This document shows positions 10,598 through 21,844 of a stretch of DNA of 64,000 bases, one piece after another. Source of the stretch: Lunularia cruciata (Eukaryota > Streptophyta > Marchantiopsida > Lunulariales > Lunulariaceae). The notes under the pieces are model-generated. The model searched no databases. It was not told where the DNA came from and saw only the letters and a program-made list of their open reading frames with translations. The DNA is taken from positions 10,020,243 through 10,084,242 of the forward strand of contig OX419761.1 of the NCBI GenBank assembly GCA_948567375.1, written 5' to 3'. Position 1 is the first letter of the stretch. Every line of letters starts with the position of its first letter. The position numbers and the translations under genes are program-made.

Positions 10598-13594
10598 TAT
10601 GGTACCCACATTTCTTGTTTTGTTTTGTTTTGTTAAATTTTTGAAGGAAAAGTGTGTCAAGGAAGCCAAATTACAAAGGAAAGGATGGACTTAGGTGTCT
10701 TTGGAGTAAACCCAAAGAAGTTGACCTTGAGTTGAGAACCAAAGTACTTAGATGGGGTTATAAAGAGACAAATCCAAAGAAGGGTGTCTTCAAAACAAGA
10801 AGCAAAGGCCAATACAAAGATGATGTAACAACCTCTCTACATATCAAGCTAGTCAAGAATGTACACTTCAAGAAATAGTAGAGGCAAAAGAAGAGTACCT
10901 TGACAGTGAGAGGAAACCAACACACAAAAGAAATGGGAGTCAATTTGGAAATTGATTGAAGAATGACTACACTTTGAGGTACTATAAAATTGTGATTGCA
11001 TAGGGGGAAATCAAACATGTCAAGTAGATACCCTATTCCTCTGAGCAGTTGTCATGCAATAATGTGTATCAAGAAGCAGATTGAGAGTGAAATTTTCTAA
11101 AGTCTAGAAGGGGTTAGAGTGTCACATCCAGGAGAGAGGATAATCTCCCTGTGCCAAAGAACTAGTGAGCAGATCATGGCAAAGAAGACTAAGATCACAC
11201 TTGTAGTGAGGAGTTTTGCAATTTGGTGATTAGATGTCATACATAGGATCAATGTCTTGAATAGACTTTAGATCACATTCCTAACATTGAACAAGAATGT
11301 TAGTTTTCCAATGTCATGGCAGACATAGCTACCTATAATTGTGAGGAAGGCCCCAAAGTTATAGGGAAGAGAGGAAATTTGGCTCAATGGACTAAGTCGG
11401 ATTGGAGGTTAATATGAGAGAAGGAAGCAAGAGATAGCCCTTACTTAGAGTTGCCCTTGGAGGAGATGGATGAAGAACTAAAGAAGAAACACCAAAAGGA
11501 GGGAAGAGGCAAGAGGCCAATGACCGCTGACCCGTAGGTCCGAGCTCAGTCTATAAGGAAAAAGTAAGCTTGGAGGAGATGTCATTGAAGGTAAAAAGAT
11601 CAAGACTTCAGGGGAAGGCTGTGGCGGAAGAAGTGTCAATAGCCGCAAAGTACAAAGATGGAGCTGAAGGCAAAGGAGGCTTTGATGGGGTGAAGTACTT
11701 ATCACACATTGTGAGTCCATTGTTTGAGCTACTAAAAAAGCAAAAGAAGGTGATCTAGCAAGATCATGTGGAGGTGAAGAATGAGTTATAGGTAGTGAAG
11801 TATTTGTTGGACAAAATAAAGGAATTGGAGGAGATTGTATCTCAAAGAGAAGGAGAAGCTGAGGAACTTTGAGTGGACGTAGTCTTGAAGAAGAAGACTT
11901 GAGAGAAGTTGCAAGAGAGTTTTGAGAAGCATGGAAGAGAGCTGTACAATCAAGCCAAAGAGTTGAAAGAGCAGAAAACATTGCTGGCAAAGATGAAAGG
12001 TGAGGTCAGCAAAGTTTGCATTGAAAGCATTCATGTGAAGGCAACTATGATGGAATAGGAGTTATAGAGTCTGAAGAAGAGTGCAGCAGGAAAGGATCAA
12101 GCATGGCAGAGCGAGTTGGCGATTCGACACCAAGAGGAGGAAAGATTGAGAAGCTTGGTAAGAAGTGATGAGGTGTAGAGTGCTTAGTATGCGAAGGAAC
12201 AAAAGATGCTTTCTGCAAAGATGAGTACAAAGATATACACTGAAGAGTTGAAAGTAGAACGATCTCAAGTGTATGCATCAGACTCCATAAGAGAAGTTGT
12301 TGGAAGACTATGAGCAATGTTCAGCACAAAATCTGAAGGAAGATTAGAGGAAGCAAGACTACATGAGTTAAAAGTTGCTAGTGCATGAAACTTGGAAGAG
12401 AAGAATGAAAGATGTAGATATGAATACTTTGTTGATTCATTTGAGGGAATGAGTAGATAGGAAGATAATTGAGGTAGGAGACAATGTAAGTCTCAAATTA
12501 GACTTAGTGAATTCAGAGTTAGAGAGACTTTGGAGTAGTGGGAAGGAAGATAAGAAGTCCAAAGTTGTAGAAGTAGGAGTATAGGTGTCTTTGGGTTACT
12601 TATCTAAGACATTTGAGAAGAGTAGGTCAGGAGATAAAGAGTTAGATAAGTTTCCCACCATTGCAATTGTAGTTTGTAGTTCTTAGTGAAGAGGTAGTAG
12701 AAAGAGCAAAGGAATTAGTAGAATGAAATAGAATCAAAGAATGAGAAATGATAGGAGGATCATTGGGTTTGGAAGCCAAAGACAAAGTAGACATCAGATT
12801 GGAGTAGGAAAAGATTTGATATTTGAAGAGGCAAATATGAAGAGGTGCATTGTCATTTTGGATCTGCAGGTTTGTAGAGTTGTTGTAGAAAGGTATTTTT
12901 GTTAGTAACTATCAAAGTGATTAGGCTATTTAAAGGAGACATTTGCAATGTATTGTTGTTTAGTATTCATAATTTCTGAAGATAGATAAAGCAAAGTGCT
13001 AAGTTTAGTGCTTGTTGCTTGAGCTTAATCCCAAGTCTCAATTTTGTGTGTGAATGGAGAATTTTGAAGTGCAAGTCATTGTGCTTGTTGGATGTTGGAT
13101 TTTGCAGCCTTGATCTTCATTTTATGTGTTTGATCTTGAGTGAAGTACAATCAAAGCAATGCCTTGATAGATCTAAGAAGAATTGTAGTGTTGATAGTAT
13201 TTTGCATTTGTGAGTGCAACACAGGGTTGATGTAAAGAAATTTTGATCAAGGAAGTTGTGCCTTCAATGGAGGGGTGGAATACAATTTTGAGGCAAAGGT
13301 GTTTTGCAGTGAAGTAGTCATCTTCAAAGGAATCTGAATCATCACAATCAAGATTTGTTTGGATAGAATTTGGTGGAGTTGTGATTATGGAGTGTTAATT
13401 TGTGAAGAGACTATGATCAGTGCTTGTTACTCTCTTTTGGGTGTAGTTTCTAACTAAGAGATTAAAGATGAAAATGAAGAAGACATACATTGTTATCATT
13501 TTCTTTGTATTTAGATATTTCTGAATCGTACTTCTGCAAGAACAAACTTCACTTACCTGATTACCACAAAAGTGATATTTGTTGGGTTCTCTCA
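10598..13594 (+). mobile_element. Family-A element, copy A3 (about 3.0 kb)
   Basis: Starts TATGGTACCCACA (TGTGG with one change) and ends GGTTCTCTCA. Exact 5-bp TSD CTTCC at 10593-10597 and 13595-13599. First TATAAA 10983-10988, second TATTTAA 12927-12933. It lacks about 0.75 kb of the ORF relative to A4. It splits family-B copy B1. Confidence 0.85.
11190..12808 (+). pseudogene. Family-A ORF relic in A3
   Basis: Heavily broken. A recognisable N-terminal block lies at about 11200-11300. It then jumps from the GNPA/SDWR site (about 11380-11410) to the linker near 11450, consistent with an internal deletion. Coiled-coil segments are readable at 11570-12060 and 12100-12500 and the C-terminal tail ends near 12808. 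No activity expected. Confidence 0.55.
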
Positions 13595-13615
13595 CTTCCC
13601 TTTGACGAGATCTCC

Positions 13616-14060
13616 TCTGTCCTTGTTATCTAGCCCTATTCACTTTGAAATTTCTTTCTCTCTACATGCCAAAAGCCTTCTCTTCTAAAATTTCTGCTCT
13701 TTCAATCTCCATGGTCAGTCCAAACTTTCCCCTTGAAGGTTCCCATGTCCAGACCTTCCTCCTCTCTCTCTAACTTCTCTTTCCTTTGTCCTTGTCCATG
13801 TCTTCCTCTCAAATTTCTCTTCTGTCCATGTTAGCTAGCTCTATTTCCTTTTGAAAATTCTTCCTCTCTACAGGCCAAAAGCCTTCTCTTCAAAAATTTA
13901 TGCTCTTTCAATCTCCCTAGTCAGTATAGACTTCCCCCTCAAAGGTTCCCCAGTCCAAACCTTCCTCTCTCTCTAACTTCTCTTTCCTTTGTCCTTGTCC
14001 AAGTCTCTTTCTTGAATTTCTCTTTTGTCCTTGTTAGCAAGCTCTATTTCCCTTTTGAAA
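13616..14060 (+). repeat. About 203-bp tandem repeat (2.2 units) in B1
   Basis: Units start at 13616, 13821 and about 14023. Each opens with TCTGTCC(T/A)TGTTA followed by CTAG/CAAG-CTCTATT and TTTTGAAA, with the same order of downstream blocks (CAAAAGCCTTCTC, CTCTTTCAATCTCC, CTCTCTAACTTCTC). Confidence 0.75.
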
Positions 14061-14436
14061 ATTCTCACTCTTCTTGTCTCACAAGACACAAACTCCTTCT
14101 TCCTTCAAAAAGCACCCTCCTCTATCTAGGCCTTTGCTATCTTGAAATCTTCCTTCCCTCTTCTTGTCCCTGTCCGGGTCTTCCTCTCAAAGCTTTTTCT
14201 TCTTGTCAACCCTTCAGTCCTTTGATAATTCCTTTGGCCATGTCATAGCCCACACAAAGTCTTCACAAATCCGTTTTCCTCTCCAAAGAATCATCTCTTG
14301 CAAACCTCATGTCCTTTGATGATTTCTGTCCTTGCTGCATTCTCACCAAAACCCCCTACACAGCCAAGTCTTCCTCTCCAAATCTCTTCCTGTCCTTTCT
14401 TTTTCTCAAAGCAAAACTCCTTTGTCTCTCCTCTGT

Positions 14437-14800
14437 TCAGACTCTCCAAACCCATGCACAGCTAGGTCTCTCCTTCAAAAATCCCTTCTTGCAGCCACCT
14501 CTCCCAAATCCCTTTCAATTCTCTCTTTCCCTTCATGTCCAGACTCTTCAAGCTCTTGCACAACTAGGTCTTTCCTCTCAAAATCCCTCTTCTGAAGCCA
14601 TTTCTCTTTCCCTTCCCTTTTTCTAGACTTTCCAAGCTCTTGTACAACCAGGTCTTTCCTTCAAAACTCCCTCCTTTGCAGCCACTTCTCAATGCTCTTT
14701 TGTTTTCTCTTTCCTTCCCTCTGTCCCGACCCTCCAAGCTACTGCACAGCCAGGTCTTTCCTTCAAAAATAGCTCCTCTACAGCCACTTCTCTCCCTTTG
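14437..14800 (+). repeat. About 85-103-bp tandem repeat (4 units) in B1
   Basis: Units start at 14437, 14540, 14624 and 14725. Each reads CAGACTCT-CCAAGCTC, then GCACAGC-AGGTCTTTCCT, TCAAAAATCCCT and GCAGCCACTTCTC, with diverged pyrimidine-rich tails. Confidence 0.75.
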
Positions 14801-15595
14801 AGAAAGTTCCCTAGTGCTCATGTCCAGCCAAAACTCTCCATTTGTCTAATTTTCTTGCCCTTTTTGTCCAAAGTCTTCTCTTTCGATTGTTTCCTCCTTT
14901 GCCCAAGCAGTCCACAAGCTTTTCTTTTGAGAAAATCTCCCTTTTGTCCCTTTTCTAGCCATTTCTCTTCTCTCTCTCCTACTTACAGCAACCTCCAACT
15001 CTTGAGCTCACTCTAACATAAATTACTTCCGGCTTGCAATAACACAAAGTAAAATTCAGGGCTTACTACAACACAAAATATTCCCAAGGCAAGGGTAACA
15101 CAAAACTTTGCGTCCATGGAATAGTAACATAAATAACTCCCAAGCTTATGTAACAACCAAAACAAAAATTCCGAGCTTATCTAGCATAAAAAAAATCTTG
15201 AGCTTACATCAATGTGGTACCCACATCGTTTGTTTTTTTTAAATGGGGAAGAAGAAGTGTATAGAGAAGTTGGATTGTGCATGTATGGCCAAAGAAGGCA
15301 AAGAAAAGAGTCTTCAGGATGAAACTTGAGGTAACGTGGCTTTGGGTCATAAGGCAAAGTACTCAGAATTGCCTTGTCAGCATACAACACGAAGTAACAA
15401 GTCTTTGTATCAGGGTTGCTCAACTCGAGACAAGGAAAGTGTAACAACTTTCCTTTGGGGTGAGAGATTCAAGAAGGGACCATTCAAAAATGGCGGTCAT
15501 ACACGTGAAGGACACTTGACAATGATAGGAGCCTGCAAGAGGTGTGATTTCTTGGTAGAAACTCAAATTGAAGAGAGGCAAAGAAGGCATGACTC

Positions 15596-15602
15596 TATAA
15601 AA
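15596..15602 (+). promoter_or_regulatory. First TATA box of A4 (ORF promoter candidate)
   Basis: TATAAAA at the position where A1, A3, A6, A7, A9, A12 and A13 all carry TATAAA, about 380 bp from the element start. The first ATG of the frame lies only 21 bp further on, so if this is the true core promoter the real start codon is probably downstream. Confidence 0.5.
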
Positions 15603-15622
15603 GTTGGGCTAAAGATGAAGCA

Positions 15623-18189
15623 ATGACAAGCAATTTTCCTTTTCCATTAAGAAGTCGTCCTACAGGAGATCGTGGGAAGGGAAGTAGAGTCAAAGACGCA
15701 TTGGTGTGTAGAGGAGAATTCAAGAGAGCTTATCCGAGAATCAGTAGGAAGAATAGTCCCCAGCCTAGAGAGGACGAGAGAAAGATGGGAGGAGGGAAGA
15801 AGAACTCCAAATTCACTGTGAGAAATCATGCAATTTGGAGGTTAGATGTGATTGCAAGAATTGAAGTCTTGAGCAAACTTTGGATCACATTCTTGGCATG
15901 GAACTGGAATGTGAGCTTTCCAAGGTTCATGATTGAGATAATCAAGAGTAGATGTCTTGATGGCCCCAAGGAAGTAGGGAAGAGAGGTAATCCGGCTTGT
16001 TGGATGGAGTCGGATTGGAGGTTAGTACTTGGAAGAGAAGTAGGCATGGAGCAGGGTGCCATGTTCTTGGGGACGGGAGAAGTAGCAAAAGAAACCCAAG
16101 AGGTGAGAGATGCTTTCTCTTCAAAGCGCACAAAGAATGGATACAAAGTAGAGAGTTACAAGGATCTTGTCAAGCAAGGGATTGTGAGTGCTCTAATGGC
16201 AATCTTGAAGCCGGAGAGAACGACTTATGTGATGAAACACCAAGCGGTGTTCTTCTATAAGATGTTTGCAAGAGAGCCAATTGACTAGGTAAACAAGACA
16301 GATGGTGTGGAATTTGCAAGATAAATCACCTTTGCATTACATTGTGCCATTTGCAGCACATTTTTATCTAGGGCTAAACTTGCTCAATGCAACGGAGTGC
16401 AACAGAATGGTGTTGTATTTCCATCCCAACTTAAGAAAGGATGTTGACATGGAGGAACAACAGTACATTCTTCAGATCAGGAGCAGCGATGAGAACTACG
16501 TGCAGACGAGGAAGAGTGTGCAGTTGGATGTGAGTACTCCAAAGTCAAAGAAGAAGAGTCAACAAGGAGAAGGAGAAGATGTCAAGAAAATAAGACCTCG
16601 GAAGACCAGAAGAGTAAACCCAAGGAAAGATATGGCGGTAATTGCATTATCGGAGGAAGAATTGGGGGCGAAGCCGAGTGCAAGTCCAAAGACTCGGAAA
16701 GAGAAGAAAAACCCAAGCTCACACTGCAGAGTGGAGACACAAGTAGTGACAGCAACAATGGAGGAGAGATGACATTGGTACCCGAGGAAGAAGAAGCCAT
16801 GATGGAGATAGAGGAGAAAGTTAACTCAAAGTTAGAAGACAAAGTGCCAGAGCAGGAAGAGAGAAAAGTTACCATTCAACAAGCAAAAGGCAAAGTGTGA
16901 AGCGGGGCCAAGTAAGGTAAGAGAAGAGGAGAATGCAAGTTTGAGGAGTGAAGCATCCATTCCTATATGGCGGTTGCAGCTCAGAAGGCAAGTATCGAGA
17001 GAAGAAGAGGTGAAGAAGGAGATCACTCCGCAAGTCAAGGTAACTCCAAGTGAAGGAGTGGAGTACCTGCCAGAGGTTGTGTGCCCCTTATTGGTGAAGT
17101 TAAAACACAAGAAGAAGGAGATGCAGTCGAAGTGTCTGGAGGTGAAGACTGTGTTGTAGGTGTTAGCACAATTAGAAGAAGAGAACTTGGAATTGAAGAA
17201 GAGTATAATCCAAGGTGAGGAGGAAAAGGAAAGTACTACGAGTAGATGCAGTAGTATAGAATCAAACGATTGAGAATTTGAGGAGAGAAGCAAGGAATTG
17301 AGAGGAGCTTATAGAGCAGAGTGTTATAGCAAGGGAAAGACAAATAGTTGAATATGAAATCTTGAAATAGTAGTTTGCTGATTCAAGACTAGAAATTATC
17401 CATGCTATGGCAAGAGTAGACGAGAAAGAACAAGAGCTTGATAGGGTGATGGAGAGGGTAGAGGAGAAGAAGCAGCTGTGGCAACGAGAATTGACAGTGC
17501 GGTATAGAGAAGAAGAGAGGTTGAGAGAGTTACTTCGCAATCAGGAGGAGAAGATTGTGCAGAAGGAGAAGGAGAAGGAGGCTGTGAAAGCCGAGTTCGA
17601 AGCAGAGTTGGCAATGTACATAGAAGATTGGCTTGTAGATTGAGAACAGGAAAGGAAAATGAGATTGGAGCCATTAAAAGAGATTGTGATCAAGATGAAT
17701 GCAATGCTGAGTACAGAGGCCAGTGTGTGTATCGAAGAGACGAGGTTGCACGAGTTGAAGTTGTTGGTGCACGAGACGAGGATGAGACATGCAAAGGACA
17801 AAGACTTGAATGCTTTGTTGATCAGTCTAAGAACTAGTGTAGATAGGGCAATATTGGAAGTAGAAGACAATATCACGATTAGATTAGACTTAGTGAAATT
17901 AAGGATAGATATACTTTGGACGGATGTCAGAGCAAAACCCGAAGTAGATAAAGTAGGATTGCAGATGTCTTTGGAGTTACCATTGGAGACATTAGAGAAG
18001 AGTGGGTCGAGAGATAAGGGGTTAGAAAGATTACCCACTAGTGGAACTTCAGATCAGGATAGAGAACTGTTAGATTTGGTAGGGGAATTAGAAGTTGTGA
18101 AACCCAAGGATAGAGTAGTAGGAAGTGAAGTTACTTTGGGATCAGGTTTGAAAGCCAAGGAAGAAGTAGATATTGGATTGGATAAGTAA
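15623..18189 (+). pseudogene. Family-A protein ORF in A4 (best N-terminal half)
   Basis: Open from 15623 to 16288, then broken by stops near 16288 and 16320. It resumes 16330-16772, about 16780-17160 and 17400-18189. Order of regions: basic N-terminus; conserved block 1 (AIWRLDVIARI, WITFLAWNWNVSFP); GNPA-x-W-x-ESDWRLVLGRE; block 2 (NGYKVESY, TTYVMKHQAVFFYKMFA); block 3 (FAAHFYLGLNLL, FHPNLR, QQYILQI); acidic/basic linker; a coiled coil of over 300 residues; C-terminal tail with DTLEKSG and SGLKAKEEVDIG. I do not recognise blocks 1-3; they may be a divergent version of the domain found in plant transposon-associated proteins, but this is unproven. Position 15998 shows Cys where other copies have Arg or TGA. 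Confidence 0.7.
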
Positions 18190-18980
18190 CAATTTTCAGA
18201 TTTGAATAGGTAGATATGAAGAGGTGCATTGTCATTTTGGATCTGCAAGTTTGTAGAGTTGTTAGGAAGCGGTACATTAGGAAGATAACTATCGTTTGCT
18301 TCACTATTTAAGAGTGGCATTCGCAGTCTTATGTTGTTCAATGCTCATTATTTCTGAGAATAGATAAAGCAAAGTGTTGTGAAGCAATGCTTGTCGCTTG
18401 AGCTTGATTTTGAGTATCAACTTTGTGTTTGTAATTGTGAGTGTTTGGAAAAATTTGAATTGCAAGTCGGTGTGCTTGTTGGAAGTTGGATTCTGTAGCC
18501 TTGATCTTCATTCTGTGTATTTGATCCTGAGTGAAGTGCAATTGAAGCAATGCCTTGACAGATCTGAGAGGAATTGTAGTGTTGGTAGTATTCTGCATTT
18601 GTGAGTGCAGCGCTGTGTTGATGTGAAGCAATTTTGATCAAGGAAGTTGTGCCTTCAGTGGAGGCATGGAACACAATTCGGAGGTAAAGTCATTTTGCAG
18701 TGAAGTGCTATTTTTGGGAGAGCCTGAATCATCACAATCAAGATTTTTTGGAAAGAATTGAAGGTGTTGTGATTAAAAAGTGTTACTTCGTGACAAGACT
18801 GCAAGTCAGTGCTTGTTACTCTCTTCTGGGTGTGGTTTCTACCTAAGAGACTAAAGAAGAACTCAAGAAGAACTAAATTGTTACTTTGCTTTGTTTTTGA
18901 CTAATTCTGACTCGTATCTCTACGGGAAGGAACTTTACTTACCTGATTACCGCAAAAGTGATATTTGCTAGGTTTTCACA
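18190..18980 (+). promoter_or_regulatory. 3' terminal domain of A4 with second TATA box
   Basis: TATTTAA at 18305-18311, then about 670 bp shared with nearly every other family-A copy. A conserved block with CAATGCCTTGACAGATCTGAGAGG starts near 18546, GTTACTCTCTTCTGGGTGTGG lies near 18810, and the end signature GATTACCGCAAAAGTGATATTTGC near 18945. Conserved spacing from TATA to the element end would fit the R-U5 part of an LTR. Confidence 0.5.
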
Positions 18981-18985
18981 ATCAA

Positions 18986-19150
18986 CACAAAACAACTTTT
19001 GGGCTTTACAATAACATAGAAAATACACTTGAGACAAGGTAACATAAAATGACTCCCAAGACACAATAACAAAAAAAAATGCCAAGTTCACTAGTACATA
19101 AAAAAAACTCTCACACCAAATGGCACCAATGTCCCATGTAGATTATTTTC
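18986..19150 (+). mobile_element. Family-B copy B1, right end
   Basis: Same layout as the ends of B2 and B3: repeated AACACAAA/AACATAAA, then CTCACACCAAATGGCACCAATG and TAGATTATTTTCCCTA. It follows the A4 TSD directly and joins RT coding sequence at about 19150-19160. The TGGCACCAATG after CTCTCACA looks superficially like a primer-binding site after an LTR end. Confidence 0.55.
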
Positions 19151-21261
19151 CCTACAGCACTGGCTTGTCATTACACCCAGAGAAATGCTTCTTTGCAATA
19201 AAAGAAGGTATTCTTCTAGGGCATCGGGTCTCAAGCCGAGGTATTGAAGTCAATGTCAAGAAGGTGAAAATTATCTTAGCTTTGGAATCCCCTAAAAACA
19301 TTTAGGAGCAGAGGCCCTTCTTGGGACATGTCAGATACTACAAACACTTTGTATCAAACTACGTGGTGCCTATTGTATCCCTAGCAAAGCTTCTAAAGAA
19401 GTCCAAAGACTATTTATGGGAAGTTGAACAAGAAAAAGCTTTCCAAGAATTTAAGAAGAAACTGGTTGAAGCACCTGTTTTGAGTGCCTTGAATTGGGAT
19501 GCCCCTTTCCATGTGTATGTAGACACTTTGTGCATGGCAATCAGAGTCATCTTCAGTCAGAAGGATGAGAAGAAGAAAGATTATATGATTAACTATGCCA
19601 ATTGACAAAAAACTTTTGCAGAAAAGAATAATTTAATGACTAAAAGAGAAGCACTCAAAATGGTGTATACTTGCAAGAGTTTTCCCCACTATTTTTTGGG
19701 ATACAAGTTTGTCTTCTATGTGGACCATTATGTGATGCAACATTTGGTCAAGAAGGCAGATTTGTTTGGGCAAATTGCAAGATGGATCTTATTATTGCAA
19801 GAATTCACATACACTATACATGTAAGGAAGGGAGATTTTCATTTAAATGTGGACTTCCTATCCAGGTTGGAAACTCAAGACCAAGACTTGGAAGTCGATG
19901 ACTAGTTTCTTGATGAAGAGTTATATCATTTAATTGCAATGCAAAGTACAAGGTACGGAGTAGAATATCATTATTTGCTTACTTGTCATTGTCCTAAGCA
20001 ATTGCACCTGGAGCAGAGGGAAATCTTCCTCAAGAAGATGGGACCATACCAACTAAGGCACAACATTTTATTTAAAATGAGCAAAGACAAAGTACTTTGG
20101 AGATGCTTGGAGGAGTCGGAAAAGTTGGAAAAGTAATTGAGTCCTTACACTCAAAAGCATCGAGAGGACACTATGCCTTGAAGAATACTATAAAGAAGAT
20201 TCTTTCATCAAGTATTAATAGCCTACAATGTATAAGAACACTCATGCCTATATACAAAATTGTGATGCGTATCAACAAATAGGAAAGCCAACAGCTACTT
20301 CCTAGTGGCCTTTGAGACCAATTTTGCCATTGGCTCCATTTGAGAAATGGGGAATTGATTTTGTGGGTCCAATTCAATCGATGACCCAATGCACAAGAAA
20401 GAGATGCATCTTGGTTTGCACTAATTATGCTACCAAGATAGTTGAAGCTGAGGCAACTTGGAGAGATGATGCAGAAATTTTCATAGAAATTTTCTTCCAA
20501 TACATCATCTTACATTACTGATGTCCTCTAGAATTAGTCAGTGACCAGGTTATCTATTTTTTGAACTCTATGTTGGAGGTACCAACCGAGTACCTCGAGA
20601 TTAAACTTTGGAAGACAACTTCTTACAATCCAAAAGCTAATGGACTAATGGAGAAAGCAAATGGATTGTTATGCAAAATTTTGAATAAGGTGACAATCAA
20701 TTATGCTTATGATTGGGACACAAAGTTACCTATAGCTTTTTTGGCATTTAGAATGACTGAAAAGATCACAACCAAACAAATGCCTTACTTCTTGGCATAC
20801 GCTTGCATCCCATACTACCAACTGAATTTGAAGTACCGACATCTTGGATCTTGTATGAGGAATGATTATCAAAAGAAGAAAGCCAAGATCTTTGGATCCA
20901 TCAACTGATGTGGTTACAAGAGTGAAAATACAATGCAATGCAAACCACAAAGGAAGTACAAGACCAGCGGAAGGTCAGGCACAACAAGCAATTCAAGCTT
21001 GTTGTTGTTCAAAAAGACAATTTGGTGTTGTTATATAACAATTGACAAATATTTTCCCAGGCAAGCTGCATTTGAGGTGGATGTAGCCATATTGTGTGAT
21101 GCACATTTATGACAATGGCTCTATTCAACTTGCAGACTTAAAGGGCAATCCCTTTGCCACTCAAGTGAATGGTTGGAGAGTTAGCAAATATTGGACCACA
21201 AACTTGGCGTTATATAAAGAACCCAAAATCAATGTTCACAAGGACACTCACATTTGAGAAA
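19151..21261 (+). pseudogene. Gypsy pol fragment: RT end, RNase H, integrase
   Basis: Starts inside RT (LHPEKCFFAI, then GILLGHRVSSRGIEV). Connection and RNase H follow (FLGHVRYYKHFV, EAPVLSALNWDAPFHVY, LTKREAL-type, FVFYVDHYVMQHLV, NVDFLSRLE). The integrase core has WGIDFVGPI with Asp at 20357-20359, LVSDQV with Asp at 20543-20545, and Glu at 20651-20653 (NGLMEKANG), which is exact DD35E spacing. Stops (for example at 19303, 19603, 19903 and 20519) show decay. RNase H and integrase would copy and insert the element. The fragment ends with THI-stop-EMG at about 21258, immediately before the family-A start, so it may be the internal region belonging to A6. Confidence 0.8.
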
Positions 21262-21844
21262 TGGGGTACGTGGAACACACATTTTTTGGTTTTTGTTATA
21301 TTTTGTAGAAGAATTGTATAGTCAAAGTCATATTGAACCCAAATAGCATTAAAAGAAGGAGAATTGTATTTCTGGATTGAAACCCAAAGTAAAGTGACTT
21401 TGTGTTAGAATAAAAGTATTCAGATCTGACCTATCACAAAGAAACCCAAAGTAAGGAGACTTTGCCTTAGTGTGATCAACCTGATATGAAGATGGCATAA
21501 CAACTTTCCTTTGGGTTTGTCAATCAAGAAAGTACAAGCAAGAAAATGGCTAAGGCGCAAATGACTTAACTTGATTGTGCCAGGAGGAACTCGTGCAAAA
21601 TGTGTGATTTTTTATGAAGCATGACGGAGGAATGATCATGCAACAAAGAACTATAAAATTACGGCTTCATTAAGTGGAGTTCAAAATTTCACACAAGTAT
21701 CCTAAGTAGTTGAGTAATCGACCCAAAGGAGTGCCTATAGAGAAGCCATCTGATAATTTAATGTTTAACAATGTTGAGGAAGTTAGGATCTTGAATCCAA
21801 GAGATGGTGGAATTATCTTTCAACTACCATGAGTTAGAGGTCGC

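Larger units (their letters stand above)
13600..15212 (+). mobile_element. Family-B copy B1, middle piece
   Basis: Continuation of the B1 CT-rich body between A3 and A4. It contains two tandem arrays (listed separately) and ends in an A-rich stretch with repeated AACACAAA/AACATAAA motifs (about 15016-15200), the same right-hand layout as in B2 and B3. ATCAA (15208-15212) is the TSD of A4. No protein-like frame stands out; the open frames are Leu/Ser/Phe/Pro low-complexity. Confidence 0.6.
15213..18980 (+). mobile_element. Family-A element, copy A4 (reference copy, 3768 bp)
   Basis: Cleanest definition of the family: starts TGTGGTACCCACATC, ends GGTTTTCACA, and is flanked by an exact 5-bp TSD ATCAA (15208-15212 and 18981-18985). 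First TATAAAA at 15596-15602, second TATTTAA at 18305-18311. It is inserted in the A-rich right part of family-B copy B1. Comparing the first and last few hundred bases shows no terminal repeat and only the short TGTG/CACA inverted ends. Confidence 0.88.

Noticed and set aside
10128-10694. A 188-codon frame crossing the A2/B1/A3 boundaries
   Set aside because: It spans two insertion boundaries and low-complexity DNA, so it cannot be an ancestral gene.
15213-21261. A4 and A6 as the two LTRs of one element around the pol fragment
   Set aside because: A4 has its own exact TSD ATCAA inside family-B sequence, so it is an independent insertion; the region between contains the B1 end as well.
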